Shown in pieces: positions 60,479 to 64,000 of a stretch of DNA of 64,000 bases. The stretch is from the NCBI GenBank assembly GCA_944383265.1, contig CALWOX010000010.1, positions 1-64,000 of the forward strand, given 5' to 3'. The position numbers were made by a program, and so were the translations under genes. The notes beneath the pieces are model-generated. The model did not search any database and was not told the DNA's origin. It saw only the letters and a list, made by a program, of their open reading frames with translations. Position 1 is the stretch's first letter. Each line of letters begins with the position of its first letter. Source of the DNA: an uncultured Lachnospiraceae bacterium. GTDB lineage: Bacteria; Bacillota; Clostridia; Lachnospirales; Lachnospiraceae.

Positions 60479-61759
60479 TTACTGTCCGAAATATAAGTTT
60501 ATCCCCTTTAACAGACCCGCGGTAAGCTTTTCAAGCTGAGAATCGGAATGATCCGAGGCCTGATTTCCAAGCTCTATATCCACAGACGCGACAGTAGAAA
60601 ACGATGTCTGGGTAAGGTCCGTGGGAAGGGGATTTGAACCCCATATCTTAAGTCCCTCAGAAGAAAGTCCCTCTATAAGGCTGTCACCCAAAGCATGATG
60701 CTTCTGCCAATTTGACTTTACAGGCTCCATAGCCTTAAGTCCGTCAGGTGTTGACATATAAAAGCAACCCTTGTCATAGGAAAGCCCGTCTCCGTCCCAA
60801 TGCAGAGCGATATGACAGTCCGCCATATTGTTGGCGATCACAGTCCTTGCCACATTGTCAAGCTGTACGTCCTCGCCGTCTCTCAGCATCAGCACATCAT
60901 ATCCCTCGGACAGGAGCTTCTCTTTTAACAATTTTGCCGCTTTTAAGGTCACACTCGCCTCTGATGTCCCGTCGGAAAATGTCATTCCTCCTGAGACCGC
61001 CACCGCCTGAGTGCTTCCTGCAGCTGTGGTTCCTCCTGTGACCTTAGGAGTCTTGTCGGGATGACACCAGGTCTTTACAGAGCTCCCTCCTTTGGTTCCG
61101 TGTCCCGCATTTACTGCGACAGTTATCCCCTTCCTGTCTGACTCCGCCTTGTAAAGGACCGCATTTCCTGTATTTATAACCGAGAAATCCGCGTACTTCC
61201 ATGAGGGGTCAAGTCCTATCTGAGCTCCGTTTTCATATAATGTCTCTTCGGCCGGCTTATTTACAGAAAGGTAGTCAGAGGATATATAGTAGGTCTCTCC
61301 GTCTCTCTCCACCCTTGAAAAATCATCACTGTAGCCTGTCCTGAAAAATTCCTCTCCCTTATCCGCGGTAAAAGCCACATTCCCGCTTTCTCCGCTTATT
61401 ATTGCAGGGGAAGTCCTGACATTAACGCTGTCGTTTTGTATATATACCGTCTCAGCTCTCTCCTCAAATTTAACTTCATTTTTCTGCATGGCAAAGAAAT
61501 CTTCCGCACTGTCGCTTAAGATCTCTCCCGAAGAAGTATCAGGGCATACATTCGCCAAAGAAAAAACTTCTTCGTTTTGTGCCGAGGTCTCATATTCCGT
61601 AGCCTGAGACTCCGAATTCAGTGCCCCCCTCTCGTCTGTTACTGTCTCGCCTATTACTGTATAGCTTCCGCAGCCTGAAAGAAAAACCGCGGCCGCAAGA
61701 GCTGCAGCCTCTGTCGAAAGCACTCTCAGGCTCTTTAAGTTTTCCATTCTCAAGAACAT
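60479..61759 (-). CDS. N-acetylmuramoyl-L-alanine amidase lipoprotein with SH3-like domain
   Basis: 426 residues. Lipoprotein signal with LSGC (C30). Middle: SH3-like repeat (DSVNVRTSP near 110 to YYISSDYLSV near 155). C-terminal Amidase_3 domain: VAVNAGHGTKGG near 213 (zinc His), SEASVTLKAAKLL near 265 (zinc Glu), HIALHWDGDGL near 320 (zinc His) and ASVDIELGNQAS near 400 (catalytic Glu). It cleaves the bond between MurNAc and the peptide. Its ATG overlaps the mnmA stop by 10 bp, with GGGAGGAGGG upstream. Confidence 0.9.
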   Translation of the reverse strand: MFLRMENLKSLRVLSTEAAALAAAVFLSGCGSYTVIGETVTDERGALNSESQATEYETSAQNEEVFSLANVCPDTSSGEILSDSAEDFFAMQKNEVKFEERAETVYIQNDSVNVRTSPAIISGESGNVAFTADKGEEFFRTGYSDDFSRVERDGETYYISSDYLSVNKPAEETLYENGAQIGLDPSWKYADFSVINTGNAVLYKAESDRKGITVAVNAGHGTKGGSSVKTWCHPDKTPKVTGGTTAAGSTQAVAVSGGMTFSDGTSEASVTLKAAKLLKEKLLSEGYDVLMLRDGEDVQLDNVARTVIANNMADCHIALHWDGDGLSYDKGCFYMSTPDGLKAMEPVKSNWQKHHALGDSLIEGLSSEGLKIWGSNPLPTDLTQTSFSTVASVDIELGNQASDHSDSQLEKLTAGLLKGINLYFGQ

Positions 61760-62820
61760 ATGATCCCTCCTCCCAGTATCCTTCCTTCGCTGTCGTAAAG
61801 CACTGCCGCCTGTCCCGGGGTGACGGCCCTTACAGGTGACTTAAAGCTTATATCATATATCGCCTTATCTCCTCCTGGCATATCCCCTCTCTTTTTAACC
61901 AGTCCTTCACAGCCCTTGTCAGAGTACCTTATCTTAACATTTGCGGCGAGTCCTTCTTTAAGCATAGACTCATCCGCAAGCTGACCGTTAAAATCAGTGA
62001 AGCTCAGCCTGTCCGTCCATACACTGTCCGCATCCGCAAGGACGACCTCGTTTGTAAGAGGCCTTATCTCCTTTACAAAGGTCCTCTTTCCGAGAGCAAT
62101 TCCCAGGCCCTTTCTCTGCCCTATCGTATAATTTACTATTCCGCTGTGTTTTCCTAAAATGTTTCCCTTTTCGTCCACATAGTTTCCCGGAATATCTGTC
62201 TTTATTTTCAGCTGTTCCGATATAAATCCCGCATAGTCCTTATCCGGGATAAAGCATATCTCCTGAGAATCAGGCTTGTCAGCTGTAAAAAGGCCTATTT
62301 TTTCAGCCGTACTCCTTATCTCATCCTTGCTGAAGCCTCCCACAGGAAAAATTGTAGCCGCAAGCTGCTCCTGCTTAAGATTATAGAGGGCATAGCTCTG
62401 ATCCTTAGCTGCGGTGACGGCCTTTCTCACGGCATATCTGCCTGTAGCCGCGTCCTTTTCTATCCTTGCGTAATGTCCTGTCGCAACCATCTCGGCTCCA
62501 TGCTCTGCGGCACAGGCCATCAAAGCCTCCCATTTTACCTTGCGGTTACATATGATACAGGGATTCGGCGTCCTCCCGTGGGTGTACTCGTAAGCGAAAT
62601 ATTCGATGACATCCTTCTTGAAACGCTCCCTGTAATCCACAACATAAAAAGGTATGCCAAGGCTCTCGGCGACAGCCTCGGCATCCTCTCTCTCCTTATC
62701 GGCTCTCTCCGTGTCAAAGGTCCTCATAGTACATCCTATGAGCTCATAGCCCTTCTCAAGCAGAAGATGCGCCGCAACAGAGGAATCCACTCCTCCCGAC
62801 AAACCTATACATACCTTCAT
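61750..62820 (-). CDS. mnmA: tRNA-specific 2-thiouridylase MnmA
   Basis: 356 residues. PP-loop IGLSGGVDSSVAAHLL near 6, NPCIICNRKVKWEAL near 92 (first catalytic Cys), DSQEICFIPDKDYAGFI near 190 (second Cys), and the central GQRKGLGIALG segment. It adds the 2-thio group to U34 of Lys, Glu and Gln tRNAs. Starts at 62820 (a TTG six codons earlier rejected). Cotranscribed with the amidase; uppP lies upstream on the same strand. Confidence 0.95.
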   Translation of the reverse strand: MKVCIGLSGGVDSSVAAHLLLEKGYELIGCTMRTFDTERADKEREDAEAVAESLGIPFYVVDYRERFKKDVIEYFAYEYTHGRTPNPCIICNRKVKWEALMACAAEHGAEMVATGHYARIEKDAATGRYAVRKAVTAAKDQSYALYNLKQEQLAATIFPVGGFSKDEIRSTAEKIGLFTADKPDSQEICFIPDKDYAGFISEQLKIKTDIPGNYVDEKGNILGKHSGIVNYTIGQRKGLGIALGKRTFVKEIRPLTNEVVLADADSVWTDRLSFTDFNGQLADESMLKEGLAANVKIRYSDKGCEGLVKKRGDMPGGDKAIYDISFKSPVRAVTPGQAAVLYDSEGRILGGGIICS

Positions 62821-62916
62821 TAAATTATTTCCCTTCAAAAATTAAAATACGGTTAATATGCTCCGCTCCGTTTGTGATTACCGTCCGCGCTTACCTTTTT
62901 TGCCTGCATTTTGTGC

Positions 62917-63786
62917 CTATATAAGTGCGCTTATCCCGAAGTATATGAGCACGATAACTCCCAAAACTATCCTGTAGTATCCGAAAACAGCAAAGTCATG
63001 CTTTCTGACATAATCCATAAGGAATCTGACAGCGTAAAGCGCCACTATAAAGGATATTAGCATTCCCAGAAGAAGTATCAGCCACTGCTGGCCTGTGAAC
63101 GCAAGCCCGTGCTTTATTATCTTAAGGAGACTTGCCCCGAACATTACGGGAATCCCCAAAAAGAATGAAAATTCCGCCGCAACAGGTCTTGCACAGCCTA
63201 AAAGCATGGCTCCTATTATCGTTGAGCCTGACCTTGAGGTTCCGGGAATCAGGGAAAGGCACTGAAACACACCTATCAAAAGCGCCGTTTTTATATCTAT
63301 CCTTGATATCCTGTCTACGGGAAAGACTGCTCCCTCATTCCTTCTCTCTATCCAAATGAAGATAACGCCGTAGATTATAAGTGTCAGAGCCACCACAAAG
63401 GCATTGTACAAATGAGCGTCAAGAAAATCATCAAGTGGTATACCCACTACCGCGGCAGGTATACAGGCAATGATTATCTTTATCCAGAGAGCAAGGGTGC
63501 TTATACGCACTCCTACAGGGCCTATGGCATCCTCGTCTCCCTTTCCTATGGCTTTTCCACCTGCCCAAAAGAAGGGCCACAGCTTGTTCCAAAATATTAC
63601 CACCACAGCGAGTATCGCTCCAAGCTGTATCACTACCCTGAACACCTCAATAAACTGCTCCGGCTGGTTTAAGGGTATCAGCTCCTCCACAAGTATCAGA
63701 TGACCGGTGCTGCTTATGGGAAGCCACTCGGTATAGCCCTCCACCAAGCCGTAGACAATTACTTTTAAAATTTCGATTATACTCAT
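62917..63786 (-). CDS. uppP: Undecaprenyl-diphosphatase
   Basis: 289-residue BacA/UppP membrane enzyme that recycles the lipid carrier for cell-wall synthesis; confers bacitracin tolerance when abundant. Signature GYTEWLPISSTGHLILVEE near 17 and IPGTSRSGSTIIGAMLL near 180 plus about eight membrane helices. GGAGAAAAC lies before the ATG. Confidence 0.96.
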   Translation of the reverse strand: MSIIEILKVIVYGLVEGYTEWLPISSTGHLILVEELIPLNQPEQFIEVFRVVIQLGAILAVVVIFWNKLWPFFWAGGKAIGKGDEDAIGPVGVRISTLALWIKIIIACIPAAVVGIPLDDFLDAHLYNAFVVALTLIIYGVIFIWIERRNEGAVFPVDRISRIDIKTALLIGVFQCLSLIPGTSRSGSTIIGAMLLGCARPVAAEFSFFLGIPVMFGASLLKIIKHGLAFTGQQWLILLLGMLISFIVALYAVRFLMDYVRKHDFAVFGYYRIVLGVIVLIYFGISALI

Positions 63787-63835
63787 AAGTTTTCTCCGTT
63801 TATCTTTATTTTTAAATTATAAACGATTATTATTG

Positions 63836-64000
63836 TTATTTATTGTGTATATTTTCTATCTGCCAATCTATGGGCTCCACACCGTTCTTTTTCAGGAACT
63901 CATTGCACTTGCTGAAATGTCCGCATCCGAAAAATCCCGAGTTTGCCGAAAAGGGACTGGGATGCGCCGCCGTAAGCACAAGATGATGAGGATTGTCAAG
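63836..64000 (-). CDS. ung: Uracil-DNA glycosylase, 3' end only
   Basis: The last 54 codons of a gene that runs off the right edge. The translation is [40 protein letters not shown] and PIDWQI, matching the C-terminus of family 1 UDG with the HPSP catalytic His loop and GFFGCGHFS. Removes uracil from DNA, functionally partner to dut. Confidence 0.93.
   Translation of the reverse strand, partial: LDNPHHLVLTAAHPSPFSANSGFFGCGHFSKCNEFLKKNGVEPIDWQIENIHNK

Overview
The window looks like a chromosomal segment of a strictly anaerobic Clostridia, most likely family Lachnospiraceae. The basis is the gene content: an Rnf ion-translocating complex (rnfC, rnfD/G, rnfE, rnfA, rnfB), an NAD(P)H-linked [FeFe]-hydrogenase with a flavoprotein partner, a class III anaerobic ribonucleotide reductase, and Gram-positive style lipoproteins, ribosome binding sites and promoters. 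No oxygen-respiration genes are visible. Most genes lie on the minus strand in short operons. The first 1.3 kb (a GC-rich regulator gene) differs in base use from the rest and may be the edge of an acquired element.

Layout from left to right: (1) GC-rich HTH/LuxR regulator, 0-1.3 kb; (2) pcrA helicase and an orphan 503-residue protein, 1.4-5.3 kb; (3) a 590-bp gene-free stretch with three hairpins or palindromes and an irregular array of a 16-17 bp motif, 5.26-5.85 kb; (4) the rnf operon with an in-frame RnfD-RnfG fusion, 5.85-11.2 kb; (5) tRNA-Ala, tRNA-Gln and tRNA-Leu around a zinc-ribbon protein and a Uma2-type nuclease, 11.4-13.4 kb; (6) an eight-gene minus-strand peptide-uptake operon (oppB, oppC, oppA, oppD, oppF, M20 dipeptidase, URO-D-like protein, GntR regulator), facing a divergent ATC-hydrolase-family gene and peptidase T, 13.6-24.6 kb; (7) tRNA-His and tRNA-Arg; (8) hydrogenase operon, 25-28.7 kb; (9) polar amino acid ABC transporter, 29.1-31.7 kb; (10) housekeeping genes: YwaF-like membrane protein, rhodanese, argS, efp, yqeG, nrdR, DUF975, DUF4190, an NTF2-like/LytTR regulator, a second M20 dipeptidase, prfC, a MATE exporter, ilvE, a MalY-type lyase, DUF47/Pit phosphate transport, coaBC, coaX, a nicotinamidase-like hydrolase, nrdD, a TPR lipoprotein, dut, scpB, scpA, a metallophosphoesterase, tRNA-Arg and tRNA-Ser, ptsI, ptsH, an amidase, mnmA, uppP and the 3' end of ung.

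How the genes fit together: Rnf (ferredoxin:NAD+ oxidoreductase) and the hydrogenase unit both exchange electrons between ferredoxin, NAD(P)H and protons, the redox core of a fermenter. Region 6 reads as one regulon for importing and hydrolysing peptides. A 19-bp inverted repeat overlaps the -10 of its promoter, and the last gene of the operon encodes a GntR/FCD repressor candidate. nrdR is in the window, and upstream of nrdD there are two NrdR-box-like sites 32 bp apart, one covering the -35 element, so regulator and target can be linked from sequence alone.

The most noteworthy items are the opp/URO-D/ATC-hydrolase locus, the RnfD-G fusion with an atypical flavinylation motif, the NuoF-GltD-like hydrogenase partner, the NrdD-redoxin fusion, the NTF2-like/LytTR regulator, and the repeat array beside rnfB. 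Functions are assigned by reading motifs and family resemblance; no database search was possible.
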